In this document: in pieces, positions 12,401-24,400 of the stretch
How positions within the stretch are numbered: the stretch's first letter is position 1
Layout: each line of letters begins with the position of its first letter
Source of the DNA: Buteo buteo
Lineage: Eukaryota; Chordata; Aves; Accipitriformes; Accipitridae
DNA: 64,000 nucleotides
Direction of reading: 5' to 3'
Assembly (NCBI RefSeq): GCF_964188355.1
Contig: NC_134196.1
Coordinates: 3,670,501 to 3,734,500 of the forward strand
Program-made: the position numbers and the translations under genes
The notes under the pieces: model-generated
Database searches by the model: none
What the model was told of the DNA's origin: nothing
Seen by the model: only the letters and a program-made list of their open reading frames with translations

Positions 12401-15400
12401 ATGTAAGCAGCAAGACACGACAACATTTGACTAAGGACACAGTATTGTGCCAACTGTACTAAGACTTCCAATGAGCTACGCCTCGGTTCTTTATTTTTTT
12501 CTCTAAGGAGCTGCAGATATCCAGAACTGAAAATGCAGTTCTTGAGAGGATCTTTTGAAAATAATGAAGAAAACTTGGAGGTGTTTATTCCTACCTAGAT
12601 ACAGCCAGAGCAAGTCTTCAGAGAGAGAGGAGGTTTGAAACTGAGCTGTCCTCCATTCATCTCTGGAAGCATGTTAACATGCCCAACAACAGCGCTAAGC
12701 AAAAGCTCGTGTCCTCTGATGATCAGAGCACTAATGTCTGCAAGTTCTGCCAGAGCCAAGAGCCAGCCCAAGCAAGCCTCCAAACCTGTTAATATTTAAT
12801 GCAAAAAGAGCACAGGGCCTCCCAGGCTTGTTCTCAGTATCGCCATCAGCCAAGCGTCAAAACCACTAGAGGAAACGTGAGTGTAAACACCACCACAGCA
12901 CAGGCTATCCTTAAATTACATGCGGAAATTGATGTGTCACTTCATTTTCTGCCCTCACGCAGCTATACATCTGGTATCAGATGTGGAACCCAGTGGGAAG
13001 TTCCTACTTAAAAAACGGCATTGTAATCTAAGCACAGGAACAGTTTAAATAGAAATAATGCATTGCACAGTTAGGATTATCTTAAGCAATGATGTTCATG
13101 GCTCCTGATTTCTCTGACAAAGAATGCATCTAAGTACAATCTTTCTTATCACTTCTAGCTGTCAGATAACGGACAAGTGCTGTCACACATACATTACTTC
13201 CCAGGTCATTAGGCACGTGCTGGAGCCTGAATGGTGTATGTGGATACAATACAGACCACGCACATGCTGGCTGCAGGCACACTACTTTGTCCGTAAGGAA
13301 ACAGCATGTTGTAAATGTTACAAATGCTAAAATAGAGGCCTGAAGAAAAAGAGTGAGTCAAAATTATATATCCACATTAGCCAAGGGAGAGCCAACAAAA
13401 ATAACAGGCATAAGTAATCTGTAAAAAAAGCAAGTACTGAACAAAATCTAAATATCTCTCTTCGAAGCTAACTGAATGGAAAGCTGACATTTCTCTACCA
13501 AAGTATGGTACTGTATGCACTGTCATCTTCAAACCCATTTTTCTCTTCTGAAATTGGTTGGGCATATTACATGCCCTTTCACAGGTCTCCACCCAAGGCT
13601 ATTTCTCATGACCAGCACGTACAGTGGAAAGCCATCTGAAATACCCTTTCAGGCAGCAGGACCTTCTCCCAACCTACATCACTCCTGGAGCAAGAACTAG
13701 TGTCTGACATCCTGTCTACCACTGGGATCTGATAAATCAGAGATCGTTTGAGACGTGATGCACGCTCTTTCTAGGACAATGGGATGACCTGCAGATTTCC
13801 AGCCTACAATTATGGCTTCAGTTATTTTGCATTGTGGTATTACAGTTATCTGAACACAGCTGTTATATAGTTTTTATTTTATATTCACTAGGTCAAGTAT
13901 TTAGGATGCAGGGTGCTTCTTACTCACGCTAGAAATAGAAGGCTAAAAGAGAGGAAAAAAGCTATGTTGCTGTATAGCCAAAAGTTTAAACAAATGGACC
14001 CTACATGGGTGCCATCTGCCTCTTCTGTGATAGAATAACCTGTATAAAAAGATTTGTAATCGCATTAAGTTGGACAACAATCATCACAGCCTTAGCTAGC
14101 CATCCTGCTAAAGGAGGGCCACAATCATCCACCTAATTCCCTTCTACGTCTTTCAGGGGCACTAAGTACACCAGTTTATAAATGAATGAGGAAATTAAAT
14201 GTTCAAAGAAATAATTACAAAATGAGAAAAGAAATCTCTGTTCATACTGAGTTTGGGGGCAGCAGTAGATTAAAGCGAGCTTGTAATAACTCATGTTGTC
14301 ATTGTGTCTGGTTGGCATCTGATATGATTTATTTGTCAGATTTGCTCCTTATGAGCCAAATACTTACTGTGGTTATACCACAGTTAGAGGTTGTAAGAGT
14401 CTGTCAATGCACCTCAATTTTGGTTTGCCACACTTCTGTTCTTCCTGCCAAACATAACTTCACTTAAAGGCTTTACGATGTCAAAAATGACAGATAACAG
14501 CCCACAAAATCTTTCTTTGCGACACAACTTCACATCTCGGTGACTTACAGGTGTGTCTGAACTGCAGTGGCTTTGCACAAATTTGTGCCGGCTGAAAAGC
14601 TCAGTAAGAGCAAGTGCTGTGCTGGCCGAGAGGACTTGCTGGTGCTCTCACCTCTGGCAGGCTTTGCCGCACTGCAGGCATCATCCATGCAAAACCTCTT
14701 CCGACAGGGAAGAGGGAAGGGGATTCTGGATACAATGGGACCCCTAGACAGCCCTTAGTAAATGAAAGCTTGTAATGCACACCTTTCTATTTATGTATTT
14801 ACCGTTCAGTTGGTTTCATTCAATGCCAGTATTTGCATCAACTTTTATTTCGGGGAGGGGGGGGGGTGTTAGGGGCTGTTCCCCATTGGGATAATTTTGC
14901 TCTTGGATTCTTTTGTCTAATTTTGCAGTGATAGCATAAGACAAAACTCACTAATGAACACACCTGGTCATTATCTACGTGATTTTCCTCTTCTCCTCTG
15001 AACTGCTAGATTTTTTTCATAGACTTGCTTGAAAACGAGAACTCGCCATTGACGTTACCACAAATAAGTGATTAAAAAGAACAGAATAACCTAGTGGTTA
15101 TTCAGTAGGTCTGTACTGAAAGGAAGCTCTGGCAAATACTCTGTGGATCTGTAAGACTTTGGAAATCGAAACTGGCTTAAGAGTCTTGTCTTAGAAACCA
15201 CTTAATTTGCTCCATATTCAAAAACTAATTAAAAGGTCGCACTGTTTGAATGGATACATCTAGTAGAGAAATCTAACATCCCACCATGCACATGCTCAGG
15301 TCGTGACCTACAAAACCCTGTGTTTTTCTTGTTGGCTCTTTCCTGCTTGTTTTGTAGACCTGGAAGTTGGTTTGAACTGATAAGCCATTCGTTCATGTTA

Positions 15401-18400
15401 ACTAACGGCTGCCCATCTCGTTATCCTTCCAGGCAGTCTGTGAGCTGTGATGGCTTTTCCCACACTCATGTAAGGAACCCCAGGAGGAACCTGCTTTCCA
15501 CCCTTTGTTCAGACCTCTGCTATGTTTCCCTCTTCCCCATATGTTTTTCCCATCGGATAATAGCATATAGAGCTAACACTCTTGGCCACACGGAGGGAAT
15601 ACCTGGCTAAAGCAAGAGTACAGGAGACAGGCAGGTCTCACCTGTGCAGTGAAGAAAGCTGGAGTCAGGGATCCCGAAGGAAGCGCGGGGCTGTTGAGGG
15701 CGATGGAACCGATGTCGGTGCTGGAGAGAACCATGGGTGGGGCGGAGATTTCCAAGCCTTTGGGTTTTTTAGCCTTTGGGGGAAGAGATGGAGATTTTGC
15801 CTTGGAGCCTGAGGAGAGGTTCAGAGGCTCAAGGGAATCTGAGTCGTGACAGCTGGACTCAAGGAAGAGGCTCCTGTGTTCTGCAGGGAGGGGTGAGGTG
15901 GGAGACAGAGACGGCGACCTGGAGGAAGATGATGATGGAGATGAAATGCTGGCGCTGTTGGGTAGCATTAAGGAAGATATTTTAGCTGATACTGAAGAGC
16001 TGAGAAAAGCAGAGGCAGCTGCTGTTTCAGAAGTGGAAGGCAACGACACGATGGGCCTCATAACTTGTTTGTCTGTTTTGTTTGTCACAAATCTTATAAC
16101 AGTCCGAACTTCTTCGACTGGTGTGTTTCCTTCTGACTTCTCCTCCAGTTTTTCTGTTTTGATTGGCTTGTAAGGGTCTGGCTGGTTCTGCAGAGAGTTG
16201 ATAGTGAAAGAGGAGTACAGGCCAGAGTGGATATATTCATTACGGCTTGTGCTTTTCAGTGCTGACAAGCTGTGCTTGTGCTGATCCCTGCTCTCGGAAG
16301 GCATCTTACAGTCGCTGTCCTGCAGCAAAAGGCTCTCTCTGCTGATTTCCACAGCATGTGGATCCATTTTTAAAATCTCAGGAAAGGAGACAAACTTGTA
16401 CACAAATTTTTGTCCGATCACTTTCTTGATGATGTTCTGCAAATACAAAAGCAGATGCTAGAAAGATCAGTGTTTCAGAGGCACTGAGTACAGCAAACAT
16501 AAGGGGGTTCACAAGGGCAGGGGGGCACTGCTCGCTCCTCAAGCTGAGCAGGTGATTTCAGTGGGGTTCCCACCGCTGCTCACCCCTGCTTCATTCCGGG
16601 AACTCTGCTCAGCCAGGGAGACCACCCCCTGCTGCTCATGGTGCCTAGCAAAATCATCATTACTAGGTGATAAAGACCTACTGGTGGACTGTTTTCCTCC
16701 CGCTTCCTCTGAGGTAGCTTGGGAATATGTTCTTTCCAGTAAAAACAATTCCACCGCCTTGCAGACTCGAGCTGTGCCACCATTTCCAATTCACAACAAA
16801 GGCAAACTCCTTCATTTATGCCTCCCAAAACTGACACCAACTACTCTGGGTATGAAATACTCTTGGAATGTCTGCAAGGGACAAAACCACCTCACCCCCC
16901 ACCTCCAGTCATTTACGCTCTCTTCCCGACCACATCCAGAAGGATGGAACACTTTGACTGTCCTTCTTTCAACAGTCACGAACTACGTCTGTGACAAATG
17001 CAATCGCTTGGATGGGCTGGAAAAGTACTTGTGTCCTGCTGTGGCCCCTGTGCTATCTCGGGGTTTGTGTTCGCCTCAGGACGCTTGCTGGTGCAGGCAG
17101 AAGGTTTTCATCAGTCTAAACTGGCTACTGAAATTAATTATTTTAAAAAATCCCAAACCTCTTAAAGGTTTGTAGAACTATTTATTTTTTTCTTCCTATT
17201 TGCCATAACAAAAGTGTCCCCTTTATGGAAAGAACTGATTCCCTTTGAAATCGGAATGTTTCATGAGGGTCCTGTTTCCAGTCCTAGCTCTCCTCCTCCA
17301 ACCCCGGGTACACTGCCTGCTCCAACACAATGCGCGGCATCCCCAGGGACACAGCGTGAGCTCCTCTGCAGAGGCACTTTATGGCACCAGGTACTGGCCT
17401 GGCCTAGAAAAAGGACTGGAACATTGACCACCCTAAGCCAAGTGCTGTGGAAGACAAGAAGCAGTATTTCCTGAGATTTCCATAGTGATTTCTCTCTTCT
17501 TGAAGCCCCCAGTGGAGAGTTTAAGTCACCTCTGAAAAACCCTTTCCAAGAAGTTTCCCTTTAGCGCAGCACAAGTCTGCTGCACCTCCAGCTGATCCTC
17601 TGCAAACAGACATTTGCTTTGCTGTGGATATGGGAATGTAAATATTTACAGTATTCCTAAAGATCTAATTTGTTTTTCATTCTACCACAGATTCCAAGAC
17701 CAGTAGAGGAAACATTTGTTAAATTGATTGAAAATGAAAAAAAAAAAAAAGAAAGAAAAAGGAATACAAGCATCATCCCTATTTATATATGGACAGTACC
17801 TAGTGCTGGGTGCTTGCAGTGCCTGCACTACACCTTTTTTTGTCACAAAAGCAAGGCTCATTTTGGGAAAGAAGAGTCTGCCCTTGGGTATCAGAACCTC
17901 TTCTGTCTTTCAGCTGAGCTAGTGCACTCTGTAATTCATCTATCTGAATGTCCTGGCATTTCATTCAGGCACCTTCTTGAATACAAAATTAATCTTACAG
18001 AGAGCCCTGGGATGTAGCTTTGCTTCACAGGTCAGGAGCTGTGGCACAAATGGAGAAAGTTGTTTCCCCAAGTTGGTAACAGGGATCTGTAGCAAGAAGA
18101 ATTAAATTCAGCAAGCTCAGACCAAAGGCACAAAGCTGCTCTCTTCTATGCCGAACTATACACATGTCTACCCACCTGGCGGATCCTGCAATGCCTGTTT
18201 TTGCCCTCCAAAAGTTCAGGACATCCAGTTAGCCCAGAGGATCTCAGTCTGCATGAGCTTTAATTCCCATGGCTTTGGGCTTGGTCTAGATTTTTTTTTT
18301 TTTGTGCTAATTAGGTGAAATGTTGGATGGACGTACTTTTTCTGCACTCTCAATATTACATTCTTCTTTAAAAAGGCAAAACCTCCAAACTACTCATTAA

Positions 18401-21400
18401 AAGGAACACCCCAACTGGATTTTGTTTTCTTTTTTTAAAATCTATTTTTTAATTTAAAATAATACCTCCCCTCAGCTCCTGGCAGCTTTGAGTTACTGTT
18501 ACATCAATCACTAGCAACTGAGATCCCACTTGGAAAATGTGACTCCCAGCAGAAAAAGATTACATATATATGAGTGGCACTTTTACACTGGTGCAGGCTT
18601 AAAACAGGGGAACATTGCTATAAAAAGCAACTGAACAGGCTGGTGAGTTTATACTTCCTCTGTCGTTATTAAATATAGTTATATTTTAAGAAGGTCTCTC
18701 AGTGCGGCTCCTCTGACTCCGTAAGCCTGCAGCAAAGGCCCACTTAACGATGGCTGGAGATGAAAAGGACTTAAATGCAGATCCCTCAAGCACTTCGCAG
18801 GCTTCTCTTAAATGTGGAGCCTGAGGAAATCTCCATCAGCATGTAAGAGAAAATAAGGACGCAAATTAATTAAGTGCCTCTGAAATGCCACTGACTTTTC
18901 TAAATTTTTTTGACAATTATTTGAAGTGCAGGTAAAAAGCAGCTTACTTTTACCATCACCTCGGTGACCTGTCAGAATTATTCTGAGCTGTGGACGATGG
19001 TTCAAACCACAGAAGACAGTGACAGGCATCATGACAAGTGGGGGTTTTCCACCCTCAGTTTGAAAGGGCAAAGAAGGCTTCCTTATATTAAGGACTGCAT
19101 TTGCAGGGAGATTAGACCACTTGCTCGGTAGCAGGACAGTAACTACACGTGCACATTTAGCCCTTTTATTTTGTTGTTTGAATTTTCTAGGTAAATTCCC
19201 TCATAAGCAGGCTTGCTATCAGTGCTAGCAGCTGCCAGCCAGGCTGCAGGAAGCTCCGGGGCTGTGCTGCTGGGGAAGGCGGCTGCTGGGCCAGTGCAGC
19301 TGCTGGGGAGGAGAACTGGGCAACCCCGCCAGGAGCAGGGGCTTCACTCAAACAGCTTAAAAAAAAAAAAAAATCTTATCAAGAGACAACACTTTGACAT
19401 TTAGAAAGAGGGCAGGGTGTTGGGAATGCCCCTTTTCTGTTGGCTTCTTGACTGTTCCTCACTTGAACATTTTACACTTCACACTTTCCCTCCTCTGTCC
19501 CCAGTCTGTAAAACAGCGACTACAGCAAACGTCACCAGCCCCCATTGCAAAGTGCTTTGAAAGTTGCTGATACAAACCAGGTACGGCACTGCCCGACGTC
19601 TGCTCTAGCACATCAGCCATGTTAGGGAGCTCAGGCTTATTCACACCCCATCACTTCAGACACTCTACGAGCATCTCCAAAACCAGCGTTACCCAAATGC
19701 TCTGAATCACCAGCTGGAGTGATGGGTCTCTTCCCCTGTCCTGCTCCACAGACCAGCTGGCTGAGCTAGATGCCAAAGGCTCAGTGGCCTGGTTCCCCCT
19801 GCAGCTTAAACCAGACTATAATGTGGTTGGGGGTTTTTTGTGTCAACTACGCATAGGCACTACTTCTTTTGGAAGCCCTCGTGAATTACACAAGAGCTGT
19901 TTGCCCATCTCAACAGCGCATGACCTCTGGGTTTCCTTCCATTTTTTTTTTCCTCCCAGAAGTTTTCCTGTGCATTGGTGCAACTCAGACTTCATTTCTT
20001 CTATCATGTGTTTGTGCTTTATTTTCATCAGCTCTGACTCTTACTCCCTGTTTGAGCCATTTAGAGCAAAGGTGTAACTATACTACCAGTGTGACACAAG
20101 GATTTTAGTGGCTTGGCTCAAACCTGTTAGCTAGCAAGTTTGCTGGCTGCAGGAGCCACTCAGGAGACTGAGCTGGGAAATGGGACCCAGTTCCTAGTTG
20201 AAATTCAGACTCATGAGGGGCCTCAGGGGCAGGATGACCAGATCGAGACTTTTTTCCTCCTCCCAGGCAGTGACCTATAATCGGGGTGCATGAGATCTCA
20301 AAACTTATGGCAGAACAGGATGAACTTGTCTGTGGGTACTAAACATCCCTGTTTGGGAAATAGGAAGAAGGACCAGAGCTGTAGCTGCTGCACTTAACTC
20401 CCATTTGGATGTGCTGCAAATTCCCTGGCTCCAAGAGTACCAAGGGATGCAACACGTGTAGGGACACTTAGGCTATGAATTCCTCAGAGGACTCTACAAG
20501 GGGGGAGCTGGGCTGCCTCCAGCTATTGGGAACCCTACCCAGAGAGAGGGCTGCTCACCCCCCAGTGCCTGAAGTACGTAAGCTGGCAGGAGGTACCTGT
20601 GGCTGCATGGTTTGCTCCAAAAAACAGGGCGTGTGCCCACATCAGCGTGCGCAGGCAGGCAGATTCTGTTAACATCATACTTTATGCGCTTATGCTTATT
20701 ATACTGTGCGTAGAAGCTAGATTTTGTGAAATTTTTGATGGAGGCACAGGTGCTACTAGATCATGCACCCGTACTGACCTTTGGAAGCACAAGGCTCTCA
20801 TTTAGCCAGATTTCAGTCTCTCCTCACCCACCTCCATCTGGAAGGCAAAGGCCATTCCTCTGGCTGGCACCTTTAGCCAGCTTCTCTGCTCTCTCTGCTG
20901 CAGTTTACTGGGCGTCCCTTTCCTCTCACATCAAACATGAACTATTTGTCACTTCTTTTGGGGGGGGTTCTTGGGTTTTCTCCTCTACCCATCACCTCTT
21001 ACTGCATATCAAATTCTTTACTCACATCTTTCCATAAGAACAGCACTCAATAACCACTTTTATGCCATTTCAGACAAGCACTTTCTTGACTTCCACACAT
21101 CACTCTTGAAAGAATCTCCTTCCAATTCTCTAATGCTCCTTCAAGTATTTCCTTATAAGACCTCTTATCTGTACCACTACAAAACGTATAGCTGGTACTC
21201 TAGCACCATCATACCGCTATTGTTTCATTGTAATATTCTACTTCCCCTGAGGTAACTCAAGAGAAGACCTTCCCAAAAGTAAAATAATAAGTTTCCATTA
21301 TCACTTTATATCCTGAAGTTCTGTAAGCAGACCAAGCAAGGGACCCTCTTCCCAAAACAATTCTTCCATGCTGCCACCCACACTTTGGCACTAAAAATAG

Positions 21401-24400
21401 GAACTAGTAACCAGGCTACCGGGTCTGACCTGTTATGGGAGGGGAGGGAATGCCATGGGCACCTCTGAATCCTCAGAGCACCTGAGAAGCTCTGTCCCCT
21501 GCACTGCAACAAGCACAAAGAAGCCCGTATTATTTGTATACTATACATCATACTGCCAACCCATCTAAACAAGCGGGCAGCCACTAACTGAAACTAAAAT
21601 GATTTATTCTGTCTTTAGAAGACAAATTGAATAGCACTCACTGAGTAAAGCCTGGGGCCACATACTGTTCAGAGAGGATGCAAAAATATTGAATAGCTGC
21701 TCATCGCAACAGCATGTGACTGTGTAATTAAAGATGCAGCATAACTCATGCAAACATTAAGGTTACCCAGGGAACTGTGACTCTTGCATTTCCTAACTTC
21801 TGAGGGCTTGACTTCCACAACTGTTACATCCTATTAATGTCGGTATCTGCATGTAATTTCCTGGATTTGCCCTCCTTCCCTCAAAAAAAACCTCATGGGG
21901 AAAACTCACTAGCTTCCCTTTTGTGGTGTCATCTTTAAGTATTTACAGGGACCTTTAGTAGTCCTGAAACCTCTAGAGACTTCCAAAAGGTATCTGTCAT
22001 TACAGCTATCAGAAAAACAAAGTAACTGCGCAACTTCAACAAAAAGAAACCTACTAATCCTACTTATAAAGATATCTCAGTTCTACACATCAAGCTAAAG
22101 TGCTCTGCGTGGGAACAGACGTGAACGGTTTCCTTGCCTGAAAGCATTACAAGAGATTTCTGACCAGCAGAAGTGTGTGACATGATGGACATGCTGCTCA
22201 AGCTGCAGGTAGAGAGAGTGGAGGATGCCTTTCCTCAGCGCTATCTGTCATCTGTTCTGCTGCTCTGTTGAGGCAACAGGGGAAATGCATTAAATAAAAA
22301 AGGGGGGAGGGGAATTCAGGTAACAAATGAAACAGAAAATGGAAAGTATTCAGATTATCTACAAACCTTTAGCAACCAGAATCATGGTAGCAAATTACAA
22401 TCAGGACATGCCACACTCTACGTTTCCTGGGGTGCTTTATATGTGAATTTAACATAAATCTAGCCATCAGCTTCAACAGCACATCATGCTTGCTTTCAAA
22501 GCCAGGCTAAGGAACTTGTCCTAATTGTGTTATTTTCTCCAGTACTGGAATTAATTTACTTTTAAGTTCAGATGAATCAGATGATGAATTTTAACAAGCC
22601 AGCGTTCCCCCCAAGCAAAATGGCAGAGCTCATAAACCTCCATTTATCCAGTGATCAGTTTTTATTTCTCCACGGTGAATAATTTCAAAGACAAACCATG
22701 AAGCAGTAGCTCAGCTAGTATCAGCTGTATGCAGTAGCAGCAGAGGGCAGCCCAAAAAAGGAAGGCCCATCCCATGTGCCACCATCATTTCTAAAGAATC
22801 ACTGCCCTTTGCCTCAAACTCACATGCTGCCAGATCATTTGGGTTGTAGGTAGGGAAGTCCCTGTTGATAATTCCACAACCCAAACAAAGTCTAGCCCAG
22901 AGTTCTGCCTCTTGCCTTTCCTGCTGCTGCTCCCCAGCCTGCAGCAGAATGTTTATCCCATTTCCTCGGTGTGCATCCCAGCACATCCAGCTGCCAACAC
23001 ATCCCTCACTGCCAACAGCAAGGGAGGGGACAAGGATCTCAGAAGGCTCCTTAAGGCCACCTCAGGGTCAAGACTGCTCTTGGTTTATCCCACAAATTGG
23101 TGAATGGTCCAGAGGAGAGGAGTGCAAAAGTCCGAGAGAGGCTCTTACACTTCACCAGCCCTTTAAATAGCAATAGCCGTGGTTTTGGTTTGGGGTTCAA
23201 ACCCTGATCACAATACATGGGGAAGAAAGAACTCATCCTTCTTTCCATCTAGGAGCTACGACCTCCATTGGGCTGCAGAACTCCTGGAAAAATGGCCAAA
23301 ATCCTTGTGCCACACCTAGATAAAATTTGCAGACAGAAGAGAGCACAGAGTCCAAGAAAGCAGCTGTAAGAACAGCAAGCAGTCACCTCAGCCAGAGCCC
23401 TGGCGAAGAAACTGTAGAGCCACTCCTCTGGCAGATGCTGCGTGAGCAGAGACGAAACAGATGACAAAGGTGTGGGTGTTCGGGGGGGGGGGGGGGGGGG
23501 CGGCAACTGAAAACAGTACAAGGGTAAAAAAAAAAGGTTAAGGGATAAAAGAAGAAAAGGAGCCTCAAGTGAGGAGCCACTATATTCCATTGATTTGAAG
23601 AGATCAGAGACGTCTCAAAGGAAAAGCGGTACAAATACCTCATCCCTTGTTTTTAAGCAATGCCTGTTCAGTCACTAACTGTGTGTATTTGGGCTCTGCC
23701 TGCATATGCTGTTCATTCACCAGCAGGCACTCTGTGTCCACTGATGCTAGTCAAGTTTATAATCAGAGGGGCTGGAGTCATATAATGAAGCGAGCTTCCC
23801 CATGCTGAGCAGAAGCCTTTTTAGCACTTAGTGAAGGGGAATTCATCACACCAACTGCTCGGAACAGCCGCTGCACTGTCCTCTCTGAATCCTTTTGTGC
23901 CTTCTCAGTCAGGCCACCTTTGAAACACGTTAAGTGGAAAAATCTGACTTCTAGTGGACAAAATACTAAAAACATTTCATTGCAGAACTCACAGCTCTAA
24001 AAAACTCTTACAGGAGAAGAAGGAGTCCGTCCAAATTCCAATGTAAGTAATGAAAAGTGATCATCAAATTGCGCACAGTTAATTTGCAGTCAGCCTGTTT
24101 TTTGATTGCTGTGTTAGACCAGCTGCATAGTGCCCAGCCCCACTGTGCCCTTCAAGAATTAGTGCACTACAAATAATACATGACAACAGTACTCTGAGCT
24201 CAGTTCAGCAACAATATCTAGTTTCCTCTGCCTTGTGCAGGCAGCAAGCATGCCATAACTGTGCTGAACACTGGTGTTACTCACTGTGTAATCTCATCTC
24301 ACTGCCTTTTCTGAAAATCAGTATGACAACAGACCAGTAAGCATGGCTATGAAGTTTTCCTTTTTAATATCCACAATCTCTAACAGTCCTTCTTTTTAAT

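Noticed and set aside
16552..17175. Plus-strand frame of 207 codons just upstream of ELK3 exon 3
   Set aside because: Given the number of frames in 64 kb, a chance frame of this size is not rare. The sequence is intronic to ELK3 and I recognise no protein family.
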